Assembly: GCA_015179045.1 (NCBI GenBank)
Contig: WHUZ01000019.1
Span: forward strand, 186,001-250,000
DNA length: 64,000 nt
DNA from: Kalaharituber pfeilii
Lineage: Eukaryota; Ascomycota; Pezizomycetes; Pezizales; Pezizaceae
Direction: 5' to 3'
In this document: piece by piece, positions 31,475-42,654 of the stretch
Layout: each line of letters starts with the position of its first letter
Position numbering within the stretch: the stretch's first letter is position 1
Notes under the pieces: generated by a model
What the model was told of the DNA's origin: nothing
Databases searched by the model: none
Seen by the model: the letters and a program-made list of their open reading frames with translations, nothing else
Made by a program: the position numbers and the translations under genes

Positions 31475-34400
31475 TTATCGTTTCCGAGCACCATGCTGAC
31501 GCAGTAATGTCACCATGGCTCTACGCTTTTTTGCAGCTGCCCATGATAGTGGCGTCCGACCATCCTTATCCTTTGAGTTGATATCCACTTTGTCTTGCTC
31601 AAGCAGTAACTTCACTGCCTCCAGATCGCCGGTCGCTGCTGCCCATGACAGTGGTGTTTGACCATCATTGTCTTTTGAGTCTATATCCACTTTGTCTTGC
31701 TCAAGCAGTAACTTCACTACCTCCGGCTTGCGACCAAACCAATGACTACCTGCTGCTGCTGCCCATGATAGTGGCGTTCGACCATCCTTGTCCTTTGAGT
31801 TTATATCCACTTTGTCTTGCTCAAGCAGTAACTGCACTACCTTCGGACTGCCATACCCTACTGCTGCTGCCCATGACAGTGGCGTTCGACCATCATTATC
31901 CTTTGAGTCTATATCCACTTTGCCTTGCTCAAGCAGTAACTTCACTACCTCCGGACTGTCGTTCCCTGTTGCCCATGACAGTGGCGTTCGACCATCCTTG
32001 CCCTTTGAGTCTATATCCACTTTGTCTTGCTCAAGCAGTAACTTCACTACCTCCAGCTTGCCCTTCTGTGCTGCCCATGACAGTGGCGTTCGACCATCCT
32101 TGTCCTTTGAGTCTATATCCACTTTGTCTTGCTCAAGCAGTAACTTCACTACCTCCAGCTTGCCGTGCACTGCTGCCCATGACAGTGGCGTGTCACCATC
32201 CTTGTCCTTTGAGTTTATATCCACTTTGTCGTGCTCAAGCAGTAACTTCACTATCTCCAGATTGCCGTTCTTTGCTGCCCATAACAGTGGCGTTCGACCA
32301 TCCTTGTCCTTTGAGTTTATATCCACTTTGTCTTGCTCAAGCAGTAACTTCACTACCTCTAGCTTGCCAATCTCTGCTGCCCGTAACAGTGGCGTTTGAC
32401 CATCCTTGTCCTTTGAGTTTATATCCACTTTGTCTTGCTCAAGCAGTAACTTCACTACCTCTAACTTGCCGTACTCTGCTGCCCATGACAGTGGCGTTTG
32501 ACCATCCTTGTCCTTTGAGTTTATATCCACTTTGTCTTGCTCAAGCAGTAACTTCACTACCTCCGGCTTGCCATACCGTGCTGCTGCTGCCCATGACAGT
32601 GGCGTTCGACCATACTTCTTGTCCTTTGAGTCTATATCCACTTTGTCTTGCTCAAGCAGTAACTTCACTACCTCCAGCTTGCCGTTCTTTGCTGCCCATG
32701 ACAGTGGCGTTCGACCATCCTTGTCCTTTGAGTCTATATCCACTTTGTCTTGCTCAAGCAGTAACTTTACTACCTCTAGCTTGCCGTTCCCTGCTGCCCA
32801 TGACAGTGGCGTTTGACCATCGTTGCCCTTTGAGTCTATATCCACTTTGTCTTGCTTAAGCAGTAACTTCACTACCTCTAGCTTGCCTTTCTCTGCTGCC
32901 CATAACAGTGGCGTTTTACCATACTTGTTCTTTGAGTTTATATCCACTTTGTCTTGCTCAAGCAGTAACTGCACGATAGTCACATGGCCACCATACACTG
33001 CCCATGATAGAGGCGTCATGGGTCCCATCCACTGCATCCAGGACTCCTGTGGATTTTTGGACCGGTGATTGAGTGTAGCTTTATATCCTCGCTTATAATT
33101 ACGGGAAAGGTTGAGGTAGTTTCGTTTCGCCGCCCTCCAACTGAGGATTAGTGATACGACTGCTTCATGACCATTTTGTATCGCAGTTATCAATGGCGTG
33201 CGGTCCCAGTGGTCCTCAGAGTTCACATCGATATCAGGTTGCTGCAGGAGCAGGCTAACAACATCTTTGTACCCATACTCGCATGCGACAGCTAGTGGTG
33301 ATTGCAAGTCAGGATGACCTTTATCATTTACATCTTGGCTACTTTGAAGAAGCGAGGTCATGAGGGCCATTATCCCAAACTGTGCAGCCACATGAAAGCC
33401 AGAAAACGGAATTGGAAACTGTGTCAATTTTGTCCTGGAATCGTAGGATCCGTACTTCTTGGCTTGGTACTTCGCTAGATATTGAACTGCACAGGACGAG
33501 GTGTGTAGGCGGGACAATTCAAGGGCAAGAACTTCAACAGCGGCATTGGCCCCATGCTCTGCTTCACGGGCATGGTGGCCCCATTGCAAGGCCGCATATG
33601 GTAGGAATTTGAACTTGGCCTCAAGATGATCCATTTCATCGGCTGACTTGAGATGAGCGCGCAGTGGATCCAGGCTTAGGTATCTTAAGCAAGTCAGGGC
33701 GAGACAATTCTGGCTATCCGGAAAATGCGTACTGTGATTTTCCATCAGATATTCCTGCAAGGAGAAATGGACAAGACGCAGTGTAGTTGTCTCAGTTTCA
33801 AGAACGACCAGGCCGTAGCAAGACTCGATAATTGTTGTTGCAGAGGGTGCATTCTTTTCGAGTGTCTCAAGTGTTGTATTTTTCCCATCCACTGCCAGCG
33901 CATGCCCTAGAGCATCCACCGTCATTGGTGTCCGAGCAAGAAAGGTCCACCTCAACACCTTCATTCCAAGCTCAGCCAGAGCAGGATTCGAGGAGCGCTG
34001 AATTCTAGCGATGATATCGCCATATACTCCAGAGGGATTTTTGGGTAATGTATTAAGGGCATTATGTCTTTCCCATATTGTCATTTGTTGCATGACCGTG
34101 TTGATGTGAAAGGATGCTAAGAGGAACCTGTTTTCATTAGTATTTGCCATTATCAAATTGAAAGATTGAAAGAGACATACATTCCAGCTGACTTTTGAGG
34201 TATTGTGTCTATAATCTTCTGCCTCAGCTGGCTGTCCATTGCTTGAGGTCGGGGGTCGCTTTCAAGTTGATGAGTAACATATGCGCGAATATCATTCTCA
34301 TTTGCTGTAATATCTAGTACAACAGGTGAGGCTTTGAGCGCTTGAGTAATCTGCTCCTTGACATTCGGTCGTGCAGTAAGGAATAAGCGAAGCTGAGAAC

Positions 34401-37097
34401 CCGAATGGTCAGGTGAATGTAGGATTTCTTTGACGATATGGAGAAGTGACATGCGGGTTCGTTCCTCGAGTTCATCTAGGGCATCAATACAAAGAAAACA
34501 TGGTTCGAGTACTTTCAGCAGAAGCTTCATCATATCTTTGGCTTGCTGCAAGTCCAGGTGAACTTCAGCCTTGGTAGCTTCCTTTAAGCTATCAAATATA
34601 GCCTTGGATGCTTTGTCGGGAGCCAGATGCTTAAGAAGTTGCTTGATGAAACTTCCGATAATATTGAGGATTACTTGATCCTTTTCCTCTTTATAGTCAC
34701 AGTATAAAAAGGCGATGCCTTTGCTGGGGTATTGGACAGTCTGATCCAAAAGATAGTCAACCATAGCAGACCTGGCAAAAAAGCCACTAGTATTAGTATA
34801 ATATTTATTATATACTAGTTCTTGAGTTCAATGTAAATTTGGACTTACATAATGACACTTTTGCCAGCACCTGGCATCCCAAAGCAGCAAAGTATTCGTG
34901 AATTTGGATCATTGTCTTGACTGGTGTACCAAGTCTGAAATGCATCAGTCTCGAATATCCAGAGCCCGGTTTTGCCCAGCCGAATGGATTTAATGTTCCT
35001 ATGCCTTTGAGAGGGATCTAGTGGTGACAAATGTTTGAGATATTTGTCGCGAATGGTAGCTTTGCTCTAGTTAGTGATGCAATAAAACAGCCAGTTATAT
35101 ATATGTGCCGGGCCATTCGTAACAAACGTTCCAGTGGCCACTGGCCCGGGCCACTCACCACTGGCCCGGACCAGTGGCCACTAGCCCGGACTACTCAATG
35201 GAACGCTGGTTCGTGACTGGCCCGGGCCACTCAGAATTTGAATTTTCTCATTCTACCTACAATTCACCCTCTCAAACTCACACACACACACTCGCGTATC
35301 CACACATCCACTATTTGATAAAACAGCGTCACTAAAGACCTCTCCCTGCCACAGGAAAACACAGCTCTACCAAGGACCCCTCCAGCGACAGGAAAAAACA
35401 GCTTCATTAAGGACCGTCTCCGGCGAAAAAAAAAAAAAACAGCAGCAGCAAGGACCCCTCCGGCGACAGGAAAACACAGCTTCATCAAGGACCCCCAGCG
35501 ACAGGAAAAAAACAGCTTTATCAAGGACCTCTCCAGTGACAGGAAAAATCAGCTTCATCAAGGACCCCTCCGGCGACAGGGCAAAAAAAAATACAGCGTG
35601 ATGAATGACCCCCTCCGGCGACAGGAAAAACAGCTTCAAGATTGCAATGAACATCTTGAATAATGTCAAATGCTCGATCTTCTATAATAACCTCACGATG
35701 GTATTCGTTTTGGGGAGGATTCGCTTTGCGCATTAGAACGCCATCCTCATTAATAAAAAATTTCTAATTTGTTAATATCTTATTAATCTCATTATAGGTT
35801 ATACTTACCTTAGCAAGAGTTTTAACATTATTCTCAGCTGCTGAAGACACGGGCCGTTCTGGATCACGACAGAAAATTCGGATTTCACGTAACTTCTGAG
35901 GTTCCATTTGATATCTATTTGTATGATCCCGAGATTGAATATATAGCTCGAATTGATGGCGAATTTCGGGTGTAAAAGGCTCCATAGGTAAAGATTGTTA
36001 AGGAATGAGGCTGAAAAGTAATTACCAGTTTAGGTAAATAAGATAGGCTTGGCGTTGTATACTAGAGAAGTGTATGGTACAGAATGCGATATATGTAGAA
36101 TACATTCAAAATACCGACAGCATGGAAAAATATCAAGTTTAAATACTTGAGTAAATAAAACAAAAAAATAAACAAATGATTTAGACAATTACAATTCCGA
36201 ACCTTCTAGTATTTTAACAGCCACCAACATACCAACATTCTGTTGTAGTTCTGTGCGCAGAACAAAAAGGTCAATGCGTTGTACTAGTGTGTGATCACGA
36301 ACCAGCGTTCCGTTGAGTAGTCCGGGCTAGTGGCCACTGGTCCGGGCCAGTGGCCACTGGAACGTTGTTACGAATGGCCCGGCACATATACATGCACACA
36401 CCATATTCACGTTGCCATGGCAAGGTTGCCTGTGAAAGTTGTCCATCGGGATTTTTCAATCCACCTTCAAGACTAACTGCTAATTCGTCCTTGGTAGAAA
36501 TAGCAGCCAGCAATTGGTTCACCACTCCATGTAGTTCGGAAAGGTCCGCACGTATGTGCTTCACATCGCTACCCGTGGCTATATCATTCTTGAGTTGGGT
36601 CAAGTCGTCGTATGTTTTGGATACGAGTTCCCTACATCAAGTTAGATTGAAATACACAGATTTAACTGGGATGAAATATATTACCAGTTGCTGACATTCA
36701 GCGAACACTCTATTGTCAGCATGTAGCGGTGAAGAGATTCCACAATTTCCGTACATTCTTCCTTCTTAAATGGCCATTTCAAATGCTCGCGGAATCCTGC
36801 CGATGGCGATCTCAACTTTGACAAGGAAGAATGAACTCTCTTGACCATGTCCTGGCATTGGCTGATGACTACTGAGAGTGCGGAGTCTCTTTGAATTTTT
36901 CCATCAAGTTCCTTGTTTCCCAAAAATTCCTCCAGTTGCCTCAGCACATCTCCTAACACGGTTATCTCTCTGAGAAGGCTGTGAGCCTCCTCGGAGGCTC
37001 CCTTAACAGTGCTAGTGTACTCTTTCAACAGTTTAGTAACTTCGAGCGTCAATGACACAAAACCAGTAACCGCAGCGGTTATGGAAAGCGGGTCCAT
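31475..37097 (-). CDS. NLR-like protein B: HeLo-like N-domain, NACHT, ankyrin repeats
   Basis: Paralogue of the gene at 16664-20868 with identical exon structure. Exons 37097-36685, 36631-36402, 35059-34849, 34771-34181 and 34127-31475 join in frame to 1365 aa. Exons 1-4 have exactly the same lengths as in gene A (413, 230, 211, 591 nt). Intron 2 is 1342 nt instead of 55 because it contains a transposon. Walker A is GMPGAGKS (275-282); Walker B is DALDEL as in A. The ankyrin array has 15 near-identical units from residue ~851; several carry insertions absent in gene A (for example AAAGSHWFGRKPEVV and SKDKKYGR). Unit-to-unit differences cluster between TPLSWAA and EVVKLLLEQ, the concave-surface positions. 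No stop or frameshift is seen, so it is probably functional if intron 2 is still spliced. Confidence 0.88.
35333..35642. repeat. Minisatellite, about 8 units of ~37 bp
   Basis: Eight tandem units follow the pattern AAGGACCCCTCCGGCGACAG then a run of A, then CAGCTTCATC, with variable A-runs. The array replaces the downstream part of the integrase-like gene inside the intronic transposon. Confidence 0.8.
35643..35985 (-). pseudogene. Truncated integrase-like gene of the intronic transposon
   Basis: Exon 1 35985-35809 (ATG start, 59 codons) and exon 2 from 35763 are separated by a 45-nt intron with donor GTAAGT and acceptor AAATTAG. The product reads KFFINEDGVLMRK then EYHREVIIEDRAFDIIQDVH, which resembles the segment before and into the H2C2 zinc-binding domain of retroviral-type/Ginger-type integrases ('...vv.ee.afdii..vH...gH.G...'). 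It runs into the minisatellite just after the first zinc-ligand histidine, so the zinc finger and DDE catalytic core are missing. It cannot make an active integrase. Confidence 0.55.
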
Positions 37098-38137
37098 TTT
37101 GATGCAAGCAGAAGAGTTGGTATAATACGGTAATGAATATTGAATTATATGGATATATAGGGGGATGATTGATGACAGATAATTTTCCTACAGTTGTTCA
37201 ACTGCACGCGATCAGAAATACAAGATGGAATAGAAAGCGGGGCTAGCTTTGCGGCTGTTCTCGTTCACAGCCTCACCTTGTAACACGATCATTGGCAATG
37301 TCATGCATGGGTACTCTACTTGTTCTTAGTAACCATCTGCACTTGCCAATGTATGTACACCATGTGCCAGATCATCCTACTAGGAAGCTTTCACCGCCCA
37401 AACATAGATAAAAGGTGTATTCAGAATTTTTTTTTTTTTTTGTTATGCGTGTACGCAGTTTTATTTAATGCTACGCATACCGAATTAAATTGCATGTCAT
37501 AACCGAATGTTGTGACAAGTATGTTAAGTATTCTGGTAGTGTCGTAACCAGGTATTCTACAATAGGTTGTGTTCTAGCTGATGCCAAGGCCCTCTTCAGA
37601 GAAGCGAAATGTTTGGCTCAAAGCTTAGGCAGATACGAGATGCACATCTTCACCCTACCGTAGTTCGCGTAACCAGTGTTCGCGGTTATCTTGCCAGACA
37701 ATGTACGCTTAGCATTGTTCCCCTCCCCGAATACTTTTCTGTGTATGCAACTTCCAGAAACATTTTTCACGTATTCGTTATTTCGTTATTCGGATATACA
37801 ATATATGAATCTCCCTCCCCCAAAAAACTATTCTGACCATGAATTCATAAAGTACCCCTAGGTACAGTCTCGACCCAGAGCTAGTTAGGCTAACTTGGAT
37901 AGATCAATAGCCAAAAAAAAAAAAAAGGAAAACACAAAGAAAAAAAATATCACCTACGAAAAAGCCGAAACTAGTAACTGCTGTATGTAATCACCAATAG
38001 TGAATTAAATCTATCCATATTTTCAAGGTAAAGATCCAAATCGTTTCTCATGCCTGGGATAACAATATATACAGCAACCCACCATATCAATAGAATGATA
38101 AAACCCTCGCTTCCATTTCCACCAATTATTCCCTCCA
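37098..38137. promoter_or_regulatory. 5' flank of NLR gene B and spacer to the next gene
   Basis: 37098-37879 duplicates the 5' flank of NLR gene A and is the presumed promoter. 37880-38137 is unique AT-rich spacer with an A-tract near 37912-37926, and lies downstream of the next minus-strand gene. No genes are seen. Confidence 0.45.
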
Positions 38138-41100
38138 TCACTTCTTGCCCTCGTCCTCTGAATCCACCAAGTCAATCACCACAATCGCCCCTTTTGTACC
38201 CGTGCTCCCCCCACTTATATCACTCCTCGCCCTCTTCTCGACCCTCCCCTCTTCGGCCCCCTCCAACTTCCTTTTTCCCTCCCCCCCACCCGTCACTACA
38301 CCCCCGCCCTCGCTCCTCCACCATTCTCCCCCCCCTTTTTCCACCTCCCTATCCCACCCCACCTTGACCCCTCTCTTCACCACCTCCGTCCACACGTCGT
38401 CCCCTTCCCCAAACTTCAATACCCCTCCCACCACCTCCTCCGTCCACTTCCTCCTCTTTTCCCACCTCTTTCCCGCCTCCTCCCGGCCCAGCCCCACCTT
38501 CTTCACAATTAAATATCCCACTCGCCTTGCCCCCGGTTTGTGCTTGACGTCCGAAAATACGGCCTCCACTTACTCGGATACTTATTATTAATCTCAATTT
38601 CCACATGTCGACGTTGTTGAGCCGTCGCAGCAAACACCCATTCGTCCCGGTGTGGGGAGATTAAGAACTGTGTCAGCTCATTGCAGTCGGGACAAGAGGC
38701 CCGACTACTGCACGCATGCGGGGGCAACGCGAGATTCGTGACTTTTGGAGCCGGCGGGATGCCCAGTAACGGCAAGACGAACTTCAGTACGACCGCCTTG
38801 AAGAAGTAGGGTATCGACCTGTGCGCCGTAGGCAATATATTGTGCGCCTCCAATAACCGCTTCACACCCGCAATCACCGCTGCAAACACCGCCGCGACGG
38901 AAGCATTTTTTTTCAATGCAAACGGCACCTGCGCGTTGACGATCCGCTCAAGTATCGTCCCCATAGCCTCGATATGCGGTACCTGCATTGCAAACTGGAG
39001 AATCGCGTTCGTGCTCGAGCTGTCCCAGATGTCATCTAGATGCCTGTTCAAAAAGTTGCAGCGCCACGAGCTCGTTCGATTTACAGGAAAATCAGAAAAG
39101 TCGCAAATATGTGCATTAGCCACTTTTTGAACATAATCTTCAACGAAACTTTTATCCTGCTCGAGATATGGTTTCAGCAATCTCAGCCAATATCCCACGT
39201 TCGAATACCCCTCTCCAACCTCCTGGACCACAGTGGGGTCATCCGTAAAGATCGTCAGTGCATCGTAAACGCGTCGCTGGTCCGTCGGTACTGTTATATC
39301 TGGCTGCCCATACTTCCGTACTATCCTCCGGAACAGATCCCCCTTCTTCACCTTCAGCGCCAAGTCCAGTAGGATTCCTCTACACCTCAGCAGATACAAG
39401 TCCTCGCCCCCATACGAGCGCGAATGCGACTCCGACCCCTTTACCTCCGCAAGAATCTTCTCCGCCAACGCCACCCTCTGCTCCAAAACATTCTCCTCTC
39501 CTCCACCTTGCCCATCAAAAAGATGCTCATCACAAAAATGCGCTGCCCGCCACTCAAACAGCTCCACCACCGTCTCCGCATGCAACTTTTCCGGCCAAAA
39601 CACAACCGCAGACCTCTTCCATTTATTTGTCAGCCAGCCTATTTCATTATCAAAGTACTGCGTAAATCCCGGGGTTGCGGACGTCCACTTGAGCTTTCGC
39701 ACCAACTGTAACTCTTTACTTAGCGAACAAGCCAAGGGCCCTCCGCTGCGTCCATATCCATACCAATTGCCATAATTATAATCACCAGCTGGCAAGTCCT
39801 TTTTGTTATCACCCACGCATTGCCCCCTTCTCAAGTCCCAAAACTTCCGCATGGAAATGGTCACTCCTGTTGGCCGCCCATTCCAAAAGAAGAAGTTACC
39901 ATTCTCATCTGTGTCGGGGTCCTGGTAGGACGGCGATCGCTGATAATAGTAACGTTCAAACCGCTCTGGTTCAACCCACCCGGCCACCTCTCCATCCTCT
40001 TTTCGTTCAAATTCGACAAAGTAGGCGTGCAATCCTAGAGAGGATGCAATTTTGACTACGCGATCGATGTGGCCGCGGACGGGATCGCCAGAGGGTATGG
40101 AAGCGTAATCGGGATAGAGGACGTCAAGAACCCAGGGGAGATAGGCGTCCTGGTCGCCGATTTCGACGAGGGCGAGCCACTCTTCAAGGCTGCCTTTGAG
40201 CTCCGCGCATGCGGCGGCGTCGTCGGGAATTCCGAACCTGGCTGGGTCGGAGGTTATTAGATGTGTCAGATGCGGTGGCAGATACACGTGATAGAGAAAG
40301 CATAAGGGAGGTGCGCTGGTATCACTGGTGGAAATACTGGCTACCGCCCCTTGGAACCATGTGGCGAACAGGACGTCTCCGGGGTCCTGTCGCGCTGTGA
40401 CGGTAGTGATGCTGTCCTCGGGGGTGACGAGATGCGGTGGCTTGGTGATTGTGAGGACGGAGGGTTTGAAGGAGGGGAGGGCGACGAGAAGAGTGGCGAA
40501 GTAGGTGGAGCAAGGAGGAGGGGTCGCTGGGGACGGGACACTTCACCGTCCTACATGTTAGTTGTTGGTCACAATCCCATGTACATAAGGTCACATAAAC
40601 ACTAAACACTGACCTCAGCACCTCACCCTCTTTGCCGTCATCGACAACTACCCCGACAAGCTCAAGTCCGACCTGAAGCGCCTCCACCAATTTCCCCTTC
40701 TCCTTTTCCTTCCCACCAGCGCCTCGATCTCCAATTCTCAATTCGCTAGCAACAACCTTCCTCCCGACACTCTCCACCCAGCTGTTCCACCGCGGGTTTC
40801 CCACCTGTAACATGTCCTTTGGTATCACTCTCGGTCCCATCCTCTCCCCTTTCTCTTTCCCTGCTTCACCAACCCCATTGGCCACCCCCCTGATAACCCT
40901 TTCATATAATTCCCCCTCCACCGGTACCCCCACGCGAATCCACCTCTCTTCTTCCTCCTCCTTCATTGTCTCCCTGTCTCCTTCTCCTTTCACATTACCC
41001 TCGCTCTTCCCCTCAACCTTCACCCTAATCCTCAAAACAGGATTCACTCCCTCTCCCACCGTCTTCATTCCCCCAAACCGCCTCTCCCTACATCCCTCAA

Positions 41101-41656
41101 CAGCCTTCTCCACTCTTACCGCCCAGGGCGTATCAGAGAACACTGTACCATCATCCTCATCTTCATCTTCATCTTCATCTTCATCCTCATCCTCATCCTC
41201 ATCCTCTTCCTCATCTTCATATTCATCCTTCCCCTTCTTTCCCTCAGCCTTCTCCCCATTTTTATCCCCATCCTTTTCCTCCACATCCTCTACGTTCCCA
41301 CTCTCGTGCCCCTTCTCCTCCTCCCCCTTCTCCTCCTCTTCATCCTCGTCTTCGTCCCCCCCATCGGACCCATCTTCAGAGTCAGAGATATTAACTGTCG
41401 TAATTCCATTCAATGCCGACACCAAGCTCTTCTCCCTCTTCCGTACGTCTACGCCTGCCGCACGGTTATCGACATCCTGCAGGAGTTCTCGTATCGACGG
41501 AAGCGAGATAGATGATGCAGGTATAGACGCAGAGACAGGGGGTAGATCATTCCCGGAGGGCTGCTCAACTAAAGGGAGCTGCAAAGAGCCTCCAGTTGGG
41601 GCAGGCGTAGTGACCAAGATTCCACTAGTTCCCTCGTCCTCTGCAGTGGTAGACAT
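38138..41656 (-). CDS. Acidic nuclear-type protein, distant relative of fungal 2OG-dioxygenase-like proteins (apparent frameshift)
   Basis: Exon 1 41656-40614; intron 40613-40541 (73 nt, donor GTCAGT, CTAAC near the 3' end); exon 2 from 40540. The frame runs to TGA at 38509-38511 (1024 aa). Residues ~90-170 are an extreme D/E tract after VNISDSEDGSD. The core shows STYFATLLVALPSFKPSVL, DPGDVLFATWFQGAVA and KRSAVVFWP, patterns of a fungal protein family carrying a 2OG-Fe(II) oxygenase-like fold. The HxD iron ligands are not apparent, so enzymatic activity is doubtful. The expected C-terminus (VFSDVKHKPGARRVGYLIV ... VVIDLVDSEDE) is present in another frame at 38569-38138. A one-base deletion near 38565-38575 would join them. 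A 56-nt intron with donor GTATCC is a weaker alternative. The tail resembles a SUMO-interacting motif. Confidence 0.6.
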
Positions 41657-42079
41657 TGTTGCAGATGCACTTCACGGTGATGCAAGCGGGGATGTTGGGA
41701 AATCCTATTAATCGAACAGTGATTTCTAACCAAGTTAGAGAGCAGCTAGCGCTACATCAACCAGTCTTAAATCTCACCAATTGCATGAGCTCGCATGCGG
41801 ACAGGATATCCCAGATGCCAAGTTGGAGTATAACCCGAACATATCAGTTGTTATCTCAAAGAAATAAAACTGTGCTGATTTTTGTTATCAGAGAGAGCAA
41901 GGATAAAGCGAAAAAAGTTTAACGTTTGCGTTAGTGAAATCCGGCGACGTGACGCGATATGCGAGGATAAAAGCGGAGAAACACAACATGGAGTCAAACG
42001 CGAAGTGAAAGTCCTTGGCAACCCACCAATGTCAACAAAAATAAAAACACACGGAGCGAGAAAAAAAACATCATACGGT
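41657..42079. promoter_or_regulatory. 5' flank of the acidic gene, spacer to tRNA
   Basis: Presumed promoter of the minus-strand gene starting at 41656 (A at -3 of the ATG). No specific element is recognised. Confidence 0.35.
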
Positions 42080-42181
42080 CGGTACTAGGAAGACTCGAAC
42101 TTCCAACCTCCCGGTTGCAACCCATCTATCTTGCAGGACAGGATAACAGCCGGACGCGCTAACCGATTGCGCCATAGAACC
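42080..42181 (-). tRNA. tRNA-Asn (anticodon GTT) with 28-nt intron
   Basis: Read on the minus strand: acceptor GGTTCTA; D-arm GCGC-loop-GCGC with AATCGGTTA loop; anticodon stem TCCGG/CCGGG with loop CTGTTA..A; variable AGGTT; T-stem GGAAG/CTTCC with loop TTCGAGT; 3' acceptor TAGTACC and discriminator G. Removing 28 nt after position 37 gives 74 nt, and the anticodon is GTT (Asn). The A box and B box (GTTCGAGTC) are intact. The fourth acceptor pair is a T-T mismatch, which is unusual but need not abolish function. A nuclear tRNA intron at this position is standard. Confidence 0.85.
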
Positions 42182-42654
42182 GTAGATGTTAGTGAGAATC
42201 GATGTTGATTATATATACCAGTGCACTAACAGGAGCTTGCTATTAGGATGTGCTCTGAATGGATACTTACCGGCTTACGCACCTTCATACTTCCTTTTCC
42301 CTTACATACATATATACCTCCCGTGCTTTCCAAGCCTATGTTTTTTATTAGTTTTTTTTTTTAGTAAGCCGCAGCTACCGTACCGGTACATGCTAGACCG
42401 CATTTAACTGCGCGTCAATGGGGCAAGACTACTGTATAACCCGCTTGCAGTCTCCAACCACCCAAAACGGTAATTGCATTTTTTCCCCCATCATCTCGCT
42501 AAACAAACCGCACTGTGTTCTCGTGCCCAAACCGCACTGTATTCCGGTAAGTTTTCTGTTAACTAGAACTAAGTCCCTCTGCCAAGTTCCTTGCCGTTAG
42601 CTGAGAATCTAAGGAACCGAGCTCGATTTACCCCATCCGCGTAAATATTCTAGT
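42182..42654. other. Intergenic spacer
   Basis: No gene or repeat recognised apart from a short T-tract near 42351-42362. Confidence 0.4.

Larger units (their letters stand above)
35104..36386. mobile_element. TIR transposon in intron 2 of NLR gene B, 1283 bp, TSD TATA
   Basis: The ends are inverted repeats of about 113 bp (35104-35216) and 92 bp (36295-36386), starting TGTGCCGGGCCATTCGTAAC. The left arm has an extra ~20-bp internal duplication. Flanks are TATA at 35100-35103 and 36387-36390. Removing the element and one TATA restores exactly the sequence GTTATATATACATGC of the same intron in gene A (near 20153-20167). The arms carry repeated CCAGTGGCCACTGG palindromes. Inside are a truncated integrase-like gene and a minisatellite. 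A 4-bp duplication, TGT ends and integrase remnant fit a Ginger-type element, but this family call is inference. Confidence 0.85.
28232..37879. repeat. Segmental duplication, copy B (contains NLR gene B)
   Basis: Direct-orientation partner of 13047-21599. The left boundary lies a few bases after the TA flank of the TIR element. The right boundary is at CGACCCAGA (37879), after which the two copies have unrelated neighbours. Copy B lacks the LINE fragment seen at 15830 in copy A and carries the intronic transposon at 35104-36386. Confidence 0.9.

Noticed and set aside
35264..35669. Minus-strand frames with repeated 'LMKLFFPVAGGVL' units inside the intronic transposon
   Set aside because: They are direct translations of the ~37-bp minisatellite in different frames, not a repeat protein gene.
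16664..37097. CRISPR-like regularly spaced repeats, suggested by the periodic ankyrin DNA
   Set aside because: The repeats are ~100-bp in-frame coding units with no spacer/repeat alternation, in a eukaryotic gene with introns.
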